This document shows, one piece after another, positions 43,341 through 52,061 of a DNA stretch of 64,000 nucleotides. Made by a program: the position numbers and the translations under genes. Origin of the DNA: an uncultured Cytophagales bacterium (GTDB lineage: Bacteria > Bacteroidota > Bacteroidia > Cytophagales > Cyclobacteriaceae); NCBI GenBank assembly GCA_913057175.1, contig CAJXNP010000005.1, forward strand, positions 124,001-188,000, written 5' to 3'. The first letter of the stretch is position 1; each line of letters opens with the position of its first letter. The notes beneath the pieces are model-generated. The model searched no databases. It was not told where the DNA came from and saw only the letters and a list, made by a program, of their open reading frames with translations.

Positions 43341-43628
43341 TTTCTCTCTTTTCTTAAGGGGTACTTTATGTGTTAATTTGTCGTCAAGTTTTCAATGTAA
43401 TTTGCAAGATCATCCCCTTAAAATATTGCATGCCAGGCGATGCGAAAAAGAACGCCAGATGTGGTCATGAGTCAGTGATTTAGGTAGTTGTGTGAAATTT
43501 TGCATGGGAAACGGACTATTGTAAATATAAAAAATTTCTTTGTGAAATCATTGGAATAATACCGTGGTTTTGGAGGTTAATTTGAAATCTAATAATTTAC
43601 TTATAACTTTTAGAAAACTCTGCTAACC
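43341..43628. other. Non-coding gap upstream of the DyP/catalase operon
   Basis: AT-rich with no convincing gene. It shares GTCATGAGTC and GTGATTTAGGT with the hairpin-rich region near 47670-47716, which may mark relics of the same repeat. No clear -33/-7 pair for the operon was identified. Confidence 0.3.
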
Positions 43629-44954
43629 ATGACAACCACACACAATGGCTTAGCCATATCTGCGCGTATAAAAGAAGGCCATCATGAAGCACTGATAAAA
43701 ACATTGTCACAGATCAATGATCAAGGTGCAGCCCATAATGAAATTTATTCTTTCGGGGATTCTAAAACCACACATTTCGCTACGCTTGCCATTTTACCGG
43801 AGGAGAGAACGCTGTCGGGAAAATCACTCCCATCTCGATTTCTGTTTTTAACCAGCTATACGGGTGACAGAAAAAAGCATGTGCGCGAACTTGCCGAAAA
43901 CAACCCGGAAGGCCTGGCAGAGATATTCAAACATTGCGAGGGATTTCCATCGACGATTACCCCCGGTTCCATCTATCGGTATATGCGAAAATATACAACG
44001 ATCAATACATTTTACACTGGCTTTCAATATGTGACCTACGAAGATGTAGGAAAAGAATACGAGCTTCGGGAAGCCATCGAAAACTATTTGGATGAAGCTT
44101 GTAATGAGCCGGGATTTAAGAACAAATCAGCTTTAGAAATAAGAAAGAGCATCCAGGATGTTGTCAAAAGTGACCCAGGCTTGTCATGGTCGACAAAACC
44201 ATACAAACGTAGCCTTCGCAGCTATTTAAAATTATTGGGTCCATTGTACATTTTAGGAGTCATCTTAGGCGTTTCCTTGATTTGCTGTGTGCTGGTGTTT
44301 TTTTGGGCCAATGTTTTCACATGGATAGGTACTATGATATTTCTTTCATTTGTAGGGATACTTGTGGTTCCGCTGGTATTACTTAGGATCAATGAAAGCA
44401 GGCCGTTCGAATCCGTAGCGAAACCGACTGACAAGCGCATTTATGATATTGTTTCCCGGGAAAAATATCCCATAAAAAATGAAATGACCGTGGCCGGGCC
44501 TTTAAAGCGCGGCTGGATCAGACCAGTATTTTTGTTCATTATCCTGAGGTTGGTTTGGTTTGTACGGGCTTTCGCCTATATCCCTACTGTTCACACTGCA
44601 AGATGGTTTCAGGTGGATGGAGGAAAGAGAATCGTGTTCATCGCTTATTTTGACAATACCTCCGAAGCCTATGCACACGATTTTGTTGATTCGGATAAAA
44701 GGATAAGGAACCTGAATTTGATTTTCGGGAATGGGCATGGATTTCCTCCAACCAAATGGGCAGTTATAGGTGGAGGCCGTGACAGGGAGAAGTACATTAC
44801 TGCGGTACGCGCCCAACAGAAGATCACCAATGTTTGGTATTATACACATTGTCATGTTGGCATATTAAATATCAATAACAACCGGGCAATACGAAAAGGC
44901 CTGTGGGGAGATATGTCTGAAAATGAGGCCAGGCAGTGGCTTTTATTGTTCTGA
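43629..44954 (+). CDS. Unknown membrane protein heading a DyP-peroxidase/catalase operon
   Basis: A 441-residue protein. Residues 1-200 are soluble (GLAISARIKEGHHEALIKTLSQIN, FATLAILPEE), resembling the alpha+beta ferredoxin-like fold used by DyP peroxidases and chlorite dismutases. Residues about 205-255 form two membrane helices, with another hydrophobic segment near 298-318. Residues about 325-441 are again alpha/beta (RIVFIAYFDNTSEAYAHDFVD ... VRAQQKITNVWYYTHCHVGILN). No heme ligand motif is proven. Close linkage to a peroxidase and a catalase-like gene suggests a membrane partner for heme-based peroxide or lipid chemistry. Confidence 0.65.
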   Translation: MTTTHNGLAISARIKEGHHEALIKTLSQINDQGAAHNEIYSFGDSKTTHFATLAILPEERTLSGKSLPSRFLFLTSYTGDRKKHVRELAENNPEGLAEIFKHCEGFPSTITPGSIYRYMRKYTTINTFYTGFQYVTYEDVGKEYELREAIENYLDEACNEPGFKNKSALEIRKSIQDVVKSDPGLSWSTKPYKRSLRSYLKLLGPLYILGVILGVSLICCVLVFFWANVFTWIGTMIFLSFVGILVVPLVLLRINESRPFESVAKPTDKRIYDIVSREKYPIKNEMTVAGPLKRGWIRPVFLFIILRLVWFVRAFAYIPTVHTARWFQVDGGKRIVFIAYFDNTSEAYAHDFVDSDKRIRNLNLIFGNGHGFPPTKWAVIGGGRDREKYITAVRAQQKITNVWYYTHCHVGILNINNNRAIRKGLWGDMSENEARQWLLLF

Positions 44955-44974
44955 AATACAAACCAAATATCCCA

Positions 44975-46417
44975 ATGCAATTACTAGAAAAAGAAGACAT
45001 TCAGGGGCTCATTGTTCGTGGTTATAGTAATTTTCCCGAAGCAAGTTTTGTTTTGTGTGGGATCACAAACCCGGCAAAGGCCAAAAAATATTTCGCTCGT
45101 TTGGCAGAAAGGATCACTCCGGCCAGCCAAAAGCCAGACAAACGTGCAATTCACATCGCATTTTCCAACGAAGGTATCAAATTGTTAAACTTATCTTCCT
45201 CAGCCTACGCGACTTTTAGCCGACAATTCAAGGAAGGCATGACAGAAAAAAACCGACAGCTTGTTCTGGGGGATATTGAATACAATGCACCTGAACATTG
45301 GGAATGGGGCGGTACACGAAGTGAACAGATCCATTTCATTTTAATGATCTATGCGAAAGATAAAACTGTACTGAACCTGGTAATGGAAGGGGAGAAGAAC
45401 AACTTTGATCAGACAGGAATAAAAGAAATAAAAACGCTGGATTCTTTTGCATTACCCGAGCAAAAAGAACATTTCGGATTCCGGGATGGAATATCCCAAC
45501 CTAATATTGAAGAGCTGGGGAAAGACAATAATGCGCCAGAGTGGAATGTACTGCCATCGGGCGAGTTTATATTGGGGTATAAAAATGTTTATGATCAATA
45601 CCCTGAGTCTCCCTTTGTTTCACGTAACGAAGATCCAGAAAATTTACTTCCTGCTTCCACATTGTATGATAAAAAGAAAGATTTGGGTAGAAATGGTAGC
45701 TACCTTATTTTTCGTCAATTGAGCCAGGATGTACATGCATTCTGGAAATACCTTATGGAAAATAGCAATGAAAAAGATGACCCAACAGAGGCGGCAATTT
45801 GCCTGGGAGCTAAAATGGTTGGCCGGTGGCCTGACGGGACTCCTTTGATCAAATCACCTGATGAACCCAATGATAAGTTTACGACCGATAATCAATTCGG
45901 ATATTGGAAAGAAGATTTTCACGGATTGAAGTGCCCGGTAGGATCGCACATCCGCAGGTCGAATCCGCGTGATTGGTTGCTCACTGAAAAGACACACGAA
46001 GAATCAATGCAGATGATCAGGAAACACCGAATACTGAGACGCGGAAGAGCTTACGGGCTGCCGATGACAGATACCCTGGATCCTGAAAAGATCATGAAAG
46101 CAGAAAATGACACGGAAGCGCGTGGCCTGCATTTTATCTGTTTTTCCGGGGATATTATCCGTCAATTCGAGTTCATCCAGAATGCATGGATACGCTTCCC
46201 GAAATTCGGCGGGCTTTACGATGATTCGGATCCGTTGATTGGTACGCATTATCAAAAGAATGGCATAAAAACCGATGCTTTTACCGTACCGGCAGAACCG
46301 GTGAGGCGGCGTTACAAAAATCTACCTGAATTTACCACTTTACGAGGGGGGGGATATTTCTTTTTTCCGGGAATTCGGGCTCTGAGATATTTGGCATCAC
46401 TACCCAATCCGTCATGA
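44975..46417 (+). CDS. DyP-type peroxidase
   Basis: About 480 residues. HFGFRDGISQPN contains the GxxDG motif with the catalytic Asp171, and GSHIRRSNPRD carries the proximal heme ligand His325 and the conserved Arg332. Both are hallmarks of dye-decolorising peroxidases. The protein is longer than bacterial DyPs of class A/B (about 300-400), more like the larger class with inserts. The ATG at 44975 (MQLLEKEDIQ) is preferred over a GTG at 44936 that would overlap the upstream gene. No export signal. The stop overlaps the catalase-like start by four bases. Confidence 0.9.
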   Translation: MQLLEKEDIQGLIVRGYSNFPEASFVLCGITNPAKAKKYFARLAERITPASQKPDKRAIHIAFSNEGIKLLNLSSSAYATFSRQFKEGMTEKNRQLVLGDIEYNAPEHWEWGGTRSEQIHFILMIYAKDKTVLNLVMEGEKNNFDQTGIKEIKTLDSFALPEQKEHFGFRDGISQPNIEELGKDNNAPEWNVLPSGEFILGYKNVYDQYPESPFVSRNEDPENLLPASTLYDKKKDLGRNGSYLIFRQLSQDVHAFWKYLMENSNEKDDPTEAAICLGAKMVGRWPDGTPLIKSPDEPNDKFTTDNQFGYWKEDFHGLKCPVGSHIRRSNPRDWLLTEKTHEESMQMIRKHRILRRGRAYGLPMTDTLDPEKIMKAENDTEARGLHFICFSGDIIRQFEFIQNAWIRFPKFGGLYDDSDPLIGTHYQKNGIKTDAFTVPAEPVRRRYKNLPEFTTLRGGGYFFFPGIRALRYLASLPNPS

Positions 46418-47406
46418 TCGATTTGAAACTTGGCCAGGAACATATTCCGCCTAAGGAAGAACAGCACATCGAAGAAATGGTTGAATTGTTGCGGTCTAAT
46501 TTAATTAGAAAATATGCGGCTGGGGAAACATTACGTCATTTTCATCCCAAAATGCATGGCTGTTTGCAAGCAAAATTTGTTATAAAAGAGGATCTTCCAC
46601 GTCATTTGAAAAAAGGACTTTTCGCGCAAGCGGGTACTTACGATGCCTGGATCCGGTACTCCAATGCTCCTCCTAAGATCCAGGATGACAGGAAAGCTTC
46701 AGGAAGAGGCGTGGCAATTAAGGTGTTGAATGTTTCAGGAGAATCATTGTTACCCGATCCCATTGGTGTTTCTACCCAAGACTTTGTTATGACCACTAGC
46801 CCTGTATTATCTGCAGGCCATGCGGCTAATTACAGAAAGGCTTTGATCGCACTTGTGAAAGGATTTCCTCACAACTTGTCTTACATTTTATGGCCGGACA
46901 ATTGGCGAAGGCTGGCGCTTACGATAAGATTTATGAAAAAGCACCGGAACCTTCTAAATGTCGACTATTTTTCGGGAGGTCCTTTTCGCTTTGGTGATGA
47001 AAGTACAGCCGTTAAATTTAAAGTGAGTCCAGTCAAAAATCGAATATTGCCGACTAGTGGTAAACCTTCAGTACCGTACTTTCTGAAGGAGAGGCTTATT
47101 CAGGACTTGAAAGATAAGGGAGTAGAGTTTGAAATGTTTGTTCAGTTTCAGAAAGACCCCAAAAAGGAGCCCATCGAAGATACCTCGCAGATCTGGAAAA
47201 CGCCTTTTGAGAAAGTAGCAACTATCCATATCCTAAAACAAGAATTTAATACCCAGGAGCGCATGATGTTTGCTGAGAATTTGAGTTTTTCCCCCTGGCA
47301 TGGTTTGAAGGCCCATCGTCCATTGGGGGGGATCAACAGGGCGCGTAAAGCCGTTTATGACGAATTGGCAAAATTCAGGAGGGAACGGAATGGTGTTACA
47401 GGTTAG
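46414..47406 (+). CDS. Catalase-family (small, heme-dependent peroxidase-like) protein
   Basis: A 330-residue member of the catalase-like superfamily that lacks the C-terminal catalase domain. The N-terminal segment HFHPKMHGCLQAKFVI carries the distal histidine, IRYSNAPP...GRGVAIKVLN corresponds to the heme-pocket region and the end reads FSPWHGLKAHRPLGGINRARKAVYDELAKFR, a signature of catalase-related peroxidases. True catalase activity is not assured; such proteins often act as organic peroxidases. It is translationally coupled to the DyP gene (ATGA overlap). Confidence 0.85.
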   Translation: MIDLKLGQEHIPPKEEQHIEEMVELLRSNLIRKYAAGETLRHFHPKMHGCLQAKFVIKEDLPRHLKKGLFAQAGTYDAWIRYSNAPPKIQDDRKASGRGVAIKVLNVSGESLLPDPIGVSTQDFVMTTSPVLSAGHAANYRKALIALVKGFPHNLSYILWPDNWRRLALTIRFMKKHRNLLNVDYFSGGPFRFGDESTAVKFKVSPVKNRILPTSGKPSVPYFLKERLIQDLKDKGVEFEMFVQFQKDPKKEPIEDTSQIWKTPFEKVATIHILKQEFNTQERMMFAENLSFSPWHGLKAHRPLGGINRARKAVYDELAKFRRERNGVTG

Positions 47407-47540
47407 TTCTTGGATTTTGGTGAACTTTCGATATTTTGTTGTGAACTTCAGGAAGTTGGGGACTTGTTTTTTATATGACATTGAAAATTTTAGCCAGTTA
47501 AAATCAAACTATTATTCCAGAAGTGCAAAAAAATGGGCTG

Positions 47541-47656
47541 GATGACTAAACTAGTCATCTAACCTTTTAACCAGGAAAATTTATAAAATTTTCCGCCCTG
47601 ACGCTTCAGTCAGTATTTGCAACCCGATGGGTCAGACAATATAACGGATGTCTGAC
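47541..47656. repeat. Tandem hairpins downstream of the DyP/catalase operon
   Basis: Three inverted repeats in 116 bases: GATGACTA/TAGTCATC (47541-47559, 3-nt loop), GGAAAATTT/AAATTTTCC (47574-47594, 3-nt loop) and GTCAGACA/TGTCTGAC (47631-47656, 10-nt loop). The first two may terminate the upstream operon; the cluster as a whole is unusually palindromic. Confidence 0.5.
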
Positions 47657-47682
47657 TCTAATAAAATCGTCATGAGTCGACG

Positions 47683-47780
47683 TTTAGCAAAATCCTGTCT
47701 GCGAGTGATTTAGGTTTGTTTTTACTTTTACTGAAAATGATAATCATTCCTCAATTTTGAGGAATAAAGATTTTGCTAAA
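47683..47780. repeat. 98-bp nested palindromic element with a Fur-like core
   Basis: Outer arms TTTAGCAAAATC (47683-47694) and GATTTTGCTAAA (47769-47780) are perfect 12-bp inverted repeats. Nested inside are the perfect 13-bp palindrome AATGATAATCATT (47736-47748), matching the core of the Fur box, and a 9-bp hairpin ATTCCTCAA/TTGAGGAAT (47746-47765). No gene starts directly downstream on either strand, so this may be a mobile relic or a regulatory region left from a lost transporter gene. Confidence 0.45.
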
Positions 47781-47936
47781 GTCAGGGTTAACCTCCTACG
47801 AGTCTGATACAACTATCGGAGTCACCAGTCCTGACATAACTTATTGAATAACAGCATTTTAAATAAATTTTCGTCATTATTTACGTTTTTCAAATGAATA
47901 AAGCAGGTTAATCTCCTCGAAATACCGTGAACAAAA

Positions 47937-47957
47937 AAGGAGGCATTGTGCCTCCTT
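47937..47957 (-). terminator. Rho-independent terminator downstream of the SusD-like remnant
   Basis: AAGGAGGC (47937-47944) and GCCTCCTT (47950-47957) form a perfect stem with loop ATTGT; on the minus strand it is followed by six Ts. It lies 25 bases after the end of the SusD-like fragment, so the original gene kept its terminator. Confidence 0.8.
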
Positions 47958-47981
47958 AGTTATGATCTGAAAAATAAGATA

Positions 47982-48245
47982 CTATCCTCCTCCGGCTGCC
48001 GGATATCCAGGATTTAACGCATACACGCCCAATGTCCTGTCTATCTGATCTTGAGGAATGTGACGAAGCACGTGATGATCCTGAATATTAGATGCAGCTT
48101 CAGCATTGTACAATCGCACTCTTTCAACCAATTTACCTGTTCTCCTGTTGTGTGCACTAATTATTGAAAGTTTTGCAAGATCCTTTATTAGTAGTTCTGG
48201 GGTCGTATTTTGTGTTATATTTGGGTGTCCCAATACACAAAACAA
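47982..48245 (-). pseudogene. C-terminal remnant of a RagB/SusD-family lipoprotein gene
   Basis: An 87-residue frame without a proper start (TTG at 48245; the frame is closed by a stop about 20 bases upstream). Its last ~45 residues, HHVLRHIPQDQIDRTLGVYALNPGY, resemble the invariant C terminus of SusD-like proteins (xxLxPIPQxEIDxNPxLxQNPGY). The ~450 N-terminal residues, signal peptide and SusC partner are absent, so this is a deletion remnant. A terminator is preserved downstream. The 290 bases to the kinase gene hold nothing else recognisable. Confidence 0.5.
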
Positions 48246-48535
48246 GTGAATGGCGATTGAATCGAACTAAAAATTCCGGATTCCGTACCAGTCTGGCCAA
48301 ACCCTATGTTTTAGTAACAATAAATTCCTTTGGTTTATATTTTTTCAATAAAAAGGTGATGAAATTTAAAACTGTATAAAAATGCTTATCAACTAACTTA
48401 AAGAAATCCAAAATGATAAAATTTCTCGTAACCAAAGGATTTGCATTTATTCCTAAAATTTTCAAACCAAGCTTCATTGTTCAATTTTTCTTCTGGAGAA
48501 TATTGATATGAATTTCACCAACGATGCGGTAAAAA

Positions 48536-50578
48536 TCAATTTTTGGGCAGTGTAAATATAAATTCCGAACCTTCACCAACGGTGCTGTTCACCCAGATGA
48601 AACCGTCATTATTCTCTATGAATTCCTTGCAAAGGACCAGTCCCAACCCTGTTCCTAATTCCTTATTGGTTCCGGGAGTTGTATGCTTGTTTCCGATCTT
48701 AAAAAGTTTGTCCATTACTTCTTGAGTCATGCCGACTCCATTATCCTTTACTTTCACTTCCACTACATCCTTCCATTCATTTACCGAGATTTCAATGACT
48801 CCATGTGGGTGGGTAAACTTAATGGCATTGGATATAAGGTTTCGAATCACGGTTTCAATGGTATTTCTATCGGCATAAGCTTTACTCTCCATATTTCCTG
48901 CCAGTTTGATTTCAATATCTTTATTCTGAGCCTGGTGTTGAAGCAATTGAACACTACGGGAAACCAATTTGCCCATATTGAGATTTTCAGCTTTAAGCTC
49001 AATATTATTTGTCTGCGTTCGTGCCCAGGTAAGTAGATTCTCCAAAAGGGAATGCAGGTTTTTGATAGAAATGTCAAGATCAGACGCCAGGTTTTTAATC
49101 TCCTCTTCAGAAAGTTTTGAGGAATGATTTTTCAATAAATTTAAAAAGGAAGTAAGAGAATTGACTGGACCTTTCAAATCGTGACCAATAATGGAAAAGA
49201 ATTTATCTTTGGTGTCATTCAGGTTTTTCAGGTCCTCATTTTGTCTCGCAATTTGCTTATTGACAATTTCAAGCTGCTGATTAACCTTTTTCTTCTCTCG
49301 GTTGCTGCGAAAAATAATGATCCCGAAACCAAATAGCAGTAGTGCAATGATGATCAATGCAACGTTGAACCTTCGTTCTTTTTCAAACTGTAAATTTTTG
49401 TTATCAAGGCGTTCCTGTTGCAGCCTCAGTTCATTATCTTTTTGTTCGATATCAAATTTGGCCTGCTGTTCTGCGATTTGTCTTTCACTTTCTTCGGCAA
49501 AGATCAGTTCCGTAATGGAAACATATAAATCGCGAAATTCCGTTGCTTTTTGAATATCACCCAGGTTGGAGTATGCAATATAAGATTGGTTGTAGCATCT
49601 TCGGATAATCCGTTTGGCATTAACATCTTCAGCTACTTTCCGGCATTCAGAAAGATATTTCAAGGCAGTGAGGTATTCTCCGTTTTTGTTATAATTCAAG
49701 CCTAAAAAAAGGAGACACTCTGCTATACCCTTAATATCACCAAGGTATTCTCTTAGGACAATTGATTTTTCAATGGCGTCAATTGCCTCAAGTGGCCTGT
49801 TAAAGGTGGAATGAAAATGAGACAGGATGATCAATGCCCTGCTTAGCTCCTGATGGTTACCGTTTTTTTCCAGAATGTTTAATGCAATATTCAGATGTTC
49901 AGCAGCTAGGTCTTCATTAGCAACAGTCAGGTAGTATTCTGCCATTGCTAATCTTACACTGGCCGATTCAAGAGTTAAATCATGAAGTTTACAGATTTTG
50001 AGGGCCGATTTTAGTTCTTCGATCGACTCATTCAAAAGATCAATATTTAAGAATGACTTTGATTTGGATATTTTAATGAGTGTGACTTGTTGATAATCTT
50101 TGATGGCTGTGGCAAGTATCTCTGCACGTGTGAGATAATCGATGCTCTTCGAAAAGTTACCCACCTCTTCGTAGATATTGGCAATGGTGACAAAGTTTAG
50201 AATTGTTTCTTCATTAAATTTTTCCGGTTCACTGATCCTTAAAGCATCGAAGCAATAGTTCAAGGCGCTGTCATAGTCAGCCAGTAAGTATTGCAGGGCA
50301 ATGCCAACATTTCTCATGGACCTTGATTCACTTCTTCTGTTATTTAATTGCCTTGATAGCCTCAGTCCCTGCTGAGCTCTTTGGAGTGCTTCCTTTGGGT
50401 GATTTCGGGCATAGTGTTCAGAAAGCTGATTGAAGATCAGCAGTCGTTGATCATCATCTACGAGGATCAATTTTACTTCCAGACTGTCGGCAAAATGGTC
50501 TGCATATGTTTGGGAAAGGACTCCATTCCCTGTGATGGTTAAAAGGAAAAAAGTAATGAAGAAGATCCCGTTTTTCAT
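48536..50578 (-). CDS. TPR-containing sensor histidine kinase
   Basis: About 680 residues starting MKNGIFFI at 50578, with a signal peptide; an ATG 30 bases upstream is less suitable. Residues about 40-370 form eight or more TPR repeats in the periplasm, followed by a coiled coil, a membrane helix (about residues 404-424), a second coiled coil and a HisKA/HATPase pair. The phospho-acceptor is in FFSIIGHDLKGP, with N-box NLISNAIKFTHPHG, G1 DNGVGM and G2 GTGLGL. This periplasmic-TPR kinase architecture is common in Bacteroidota. No response regulator is adjacent; the stimulus is unknown. Confidence 0.92.
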   Translation of the reverse strand: MKNGIFFITFFLLTITGNGVLSQTYADHFADSLEVKLILVDDDQRLLIFNQLSEHYARNHPKEALQRAQQGLRLSRQLNNRRSESRSMRNVGIALQYLLADYDSALNYCFDALRISEPEKFNEETILNFVTIANIYEEVGNFSKSIDYLTRAEILATAIKDYQQVTLIKISKSKSFLNIDLLNESIEELKSALKICKLHDLTLESASVRLAMAEYYLTVANEDLAAEHLNIALNILEKNGNHQELSRALIILSHFHSTFNRPLEAIDAIEKSIVLREYLGDIKGIAECLLFLGLNYNKNGEYLTALKYLSECRKVAEDVNAKRIIRRCYNQSYIAYSNLGDIQKATEFRDLYVSITELIFAEESERQIAEQQAKFDIEQKDNELRLQQERLDNKNLQFEKERRFNVALIIIALLLFGFGIIIFRSNREKKKVNQQLEIVNKQIARQNEDLKNLNDTKDKFFSIIGHDLKGPVNSLTSFLNLLKNHSSKLSEEEIKNLASDLDISIKNLHSLLENLLTWARTQTNNIELKAENLNMGKLVSRSVQLLQHQAQNKDIEIKLAGNMESKAYADRNTIETVIRNLISNAIKFTHPHGVIEISVNEWKDVVEVKVKDNGVGMTQEVMDKLFKIGNKHTTPGTNKELGTGLGLVLCKEFIENNDGFIWVNSTVGEGSEFIFTLPKN

Positions 50579-50616
50579 GTGAGTGAAAAAGTAGCATTTT
50601 AAGCACAATATTGCTA

Positions 50617-50776
50617 GTGTTTAGTTAAGTATGCTGTGCTGTAAAAGTCACAGTTATTTTTGTTCCAGACAACGCAAAAAATATGAGCGTAGCCATAGTT
50701 ACGTAAATATTTTTTAAGGCAGTATGGAGCAAAAAGAACAAGAATTGGTACGGCTAAAGTATGCTTAACTAAACAC
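50617..50776. repeat. 160-bp fold-back (MITE-like) element
   Basis: GTGTTTAGTTAAGTATGCT (50617-50635) and the inverse AGTATGCTTAACTAAACAC (50758-50776) are 19-bp terminal inverted repeats with two mismatches. The arms stay related inwards: TTTTTGTTCCAGAC matches the inverse of the right arm (TTTTTGCTCCATAC), then AAAAAATAT/ATATTTTTT and CGTA/TACG at the centre. The whole segment is therefore one long imperfect palindrome with no coding capacity. No clear target-site duplication is seen. It sits between the kinase gene and greA. Confidence 0.6.
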
Positions 50777-50991
50777 CAATAACGAACAATTGAAATACAA
50801 AGCATAATTTTTGAAATAAATAATAAAAAGCTAACTTTGTCATTCATTTCCTATTGATCATTCCAATCCGCTACAGGTTTTGGTCGATAGGAAATCTTTT
50901 TTTATAACGCACAAAGAAATAATCAAATAAATATTAAGGCAACGGTTTTTTCATGCAAGGCCGTTCTTTTTATTTATGTAAAACTAATAAT

Positions 50992-51465
50992 ATGAGTGAA
51001 GTATCTTATTACACAGAAGAAGGCTTACAAAAACTAAAAGATGAGTTAAGAGAACTCAAATCAAAAGGCCGGCAGGATATAGCCCGTCAGATAGCTGAAG
51101 CAAGAGACAAAGGTGACCTGAGTGAAAACGCAGAGTATGATGCAGCAAAAGATGCTCAGGGTTTACTGGAATTGAAAATTTCGAAACTGGAAACACTGGT
51201 TGGGAATGCCAGAATAATAAAAGAAGACCAGGTGGACACTTCCAAAGTTTCCATCCTTTCTACCGTTAAGATTAAGAATGTAAAAAACGGAGCCAACATG
51301 AAGTACACATTGGTTTCTGAAGAAGAGGCTGATCTTAAGACAGGAAAAATTTCTGTAAAATCGCCGATTGGACAAGGTTTATTGGGTAAGAAGGTTGGTG
51401 AGCTGGCCAAAGTTCAGGCGCCAGCTGGTGAAATTGAATTTGAAATTCTAGATATTAGTATCTGA
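50992..51465 (+). CDS. greA: Transcription elongation factor GreA
   Basis: 157 residues from the ATG at 50992 (MSEVSYYTEEGLQKLKDELREL), the normal GreA length; an upstream ATG at 50953 would add 13 unrelated residues. The acidic tip motif RDKGDLSENAEYDAAKDAQGLLE and the C-terminal SPIGQGLLGKKVGELAKVQAPAGEIEFEILDI are characteristic. GreA releases backtracked RNA polymerase by stimulating transcript cleavage. A HIT-family gene follows 6 bases downstream. Confidence 0.98.
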   Translation: MSEVSYYTEEGLQKLKDELRELKSKGRQDIARQIAEARDKGDLSENAEYDAAKDAQGLLELKISKLETLVGNARIIKEDQVDTSKVSILSTVKIKNVKNGANMKYTLVSEEEADLKTGKISVKSPIGQGLLGKKVGELAKVQAPAGEIEFEILDISI

Positions 51466-51471
51466 TAGCGA

Positions 51472-51873
51472 ATGAGCAGTATTTTCACCAAAATCATCAA
51501 CAGGGAAATTCCGGGCTTTATTGTTGCAGAAGACGATAGCAATATAGCCTTTCTGGATATCAATCCCGTTACGAAGGGACATACTCTTGTAGTGCCAAAA
51601 AAGGAGGTTGATTACCTGTTTGATCTGGACGATGAAAATTATACCTCATTACATTTATTTGCCAAAAAAGTAGCTCTTGCCGTCAAGGAAGTTATCTCCT
51701 GCAAGAGGATCAGCACAGCCGTAGTCGGACTGGAAGTCCCACACGTGCACATCCACCTGATCCCTCTCAACAGCATGAAAGAATTCAGCTTTGCCAATCC
51801 AAAACTGGAATTGTCCAAAGAAGAATTGAGTGAGATAGCCGACAACATCAACAAGGCCTTTCAGGAATTATAG
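51472..51873 (+). CDS. HIT-family nucleotide-binding hydrolase
   Basis: A 133-residue protein with the N-terminal SIFTKIINREIPGFIVAEDD, the strand GHTLVVPKKEVDYLFDLDDE and the catalytic histidine triad VPHVHIHLIPL. HIT proteins hydrolyse nucleoside phosphoramidates and related compounds. Linkage behind greA is conserved in Bacteroidota. Confidence 0.96.
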   Translation: MSSIFTKIINREIPGFIVAEDDSNIAFLDINPVTKGHTLVVPKKEVDYLFDLDDENYTSLHLFAKKVALAVKEVISCKRISTAVVGLEVPHVHIHLIPLNSMKEFSFANPKLELSKEELSEIADNINKAFQEL

Positions 51874-52061
51874 GATCTGCTGATTCGTTGGTTGATTGCG
51901 ATCAATCCAAAAAAACTGTGAGTCAGTGTTCATAAAAGTTCCAAAGAACAAGAGATCAAATAACAAGTAAATCACAAAAGTGAGAATTCAATATCCAAAT
52001 GTTTGATAATCTGATCATTGCATATTGTCATTTATTTGTTTTGAGGTGTAGTGCTCATATC

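Noticed and set aside
47233-47545. Small ORFs overlapping the end of the catalase-like gene
   Set aside because: Low-complexity translations and no homology pattern; the region is better described as non-coding with hairpins.
50617-50776. Integron attC site
   Set aside because: The ends contain GTTAAGT and GCTTAAC, which match the attC core motifs, but in the wrong order (GTTRRRY first, RYYYAAC last), and there is no integrase or cassette array.
50614-50847. 77-residue ORF on the minus strand
   Set aside because: It lies almost entirely inside the fold-back element and has no protein-like composition; the palindrome explains the open frame.
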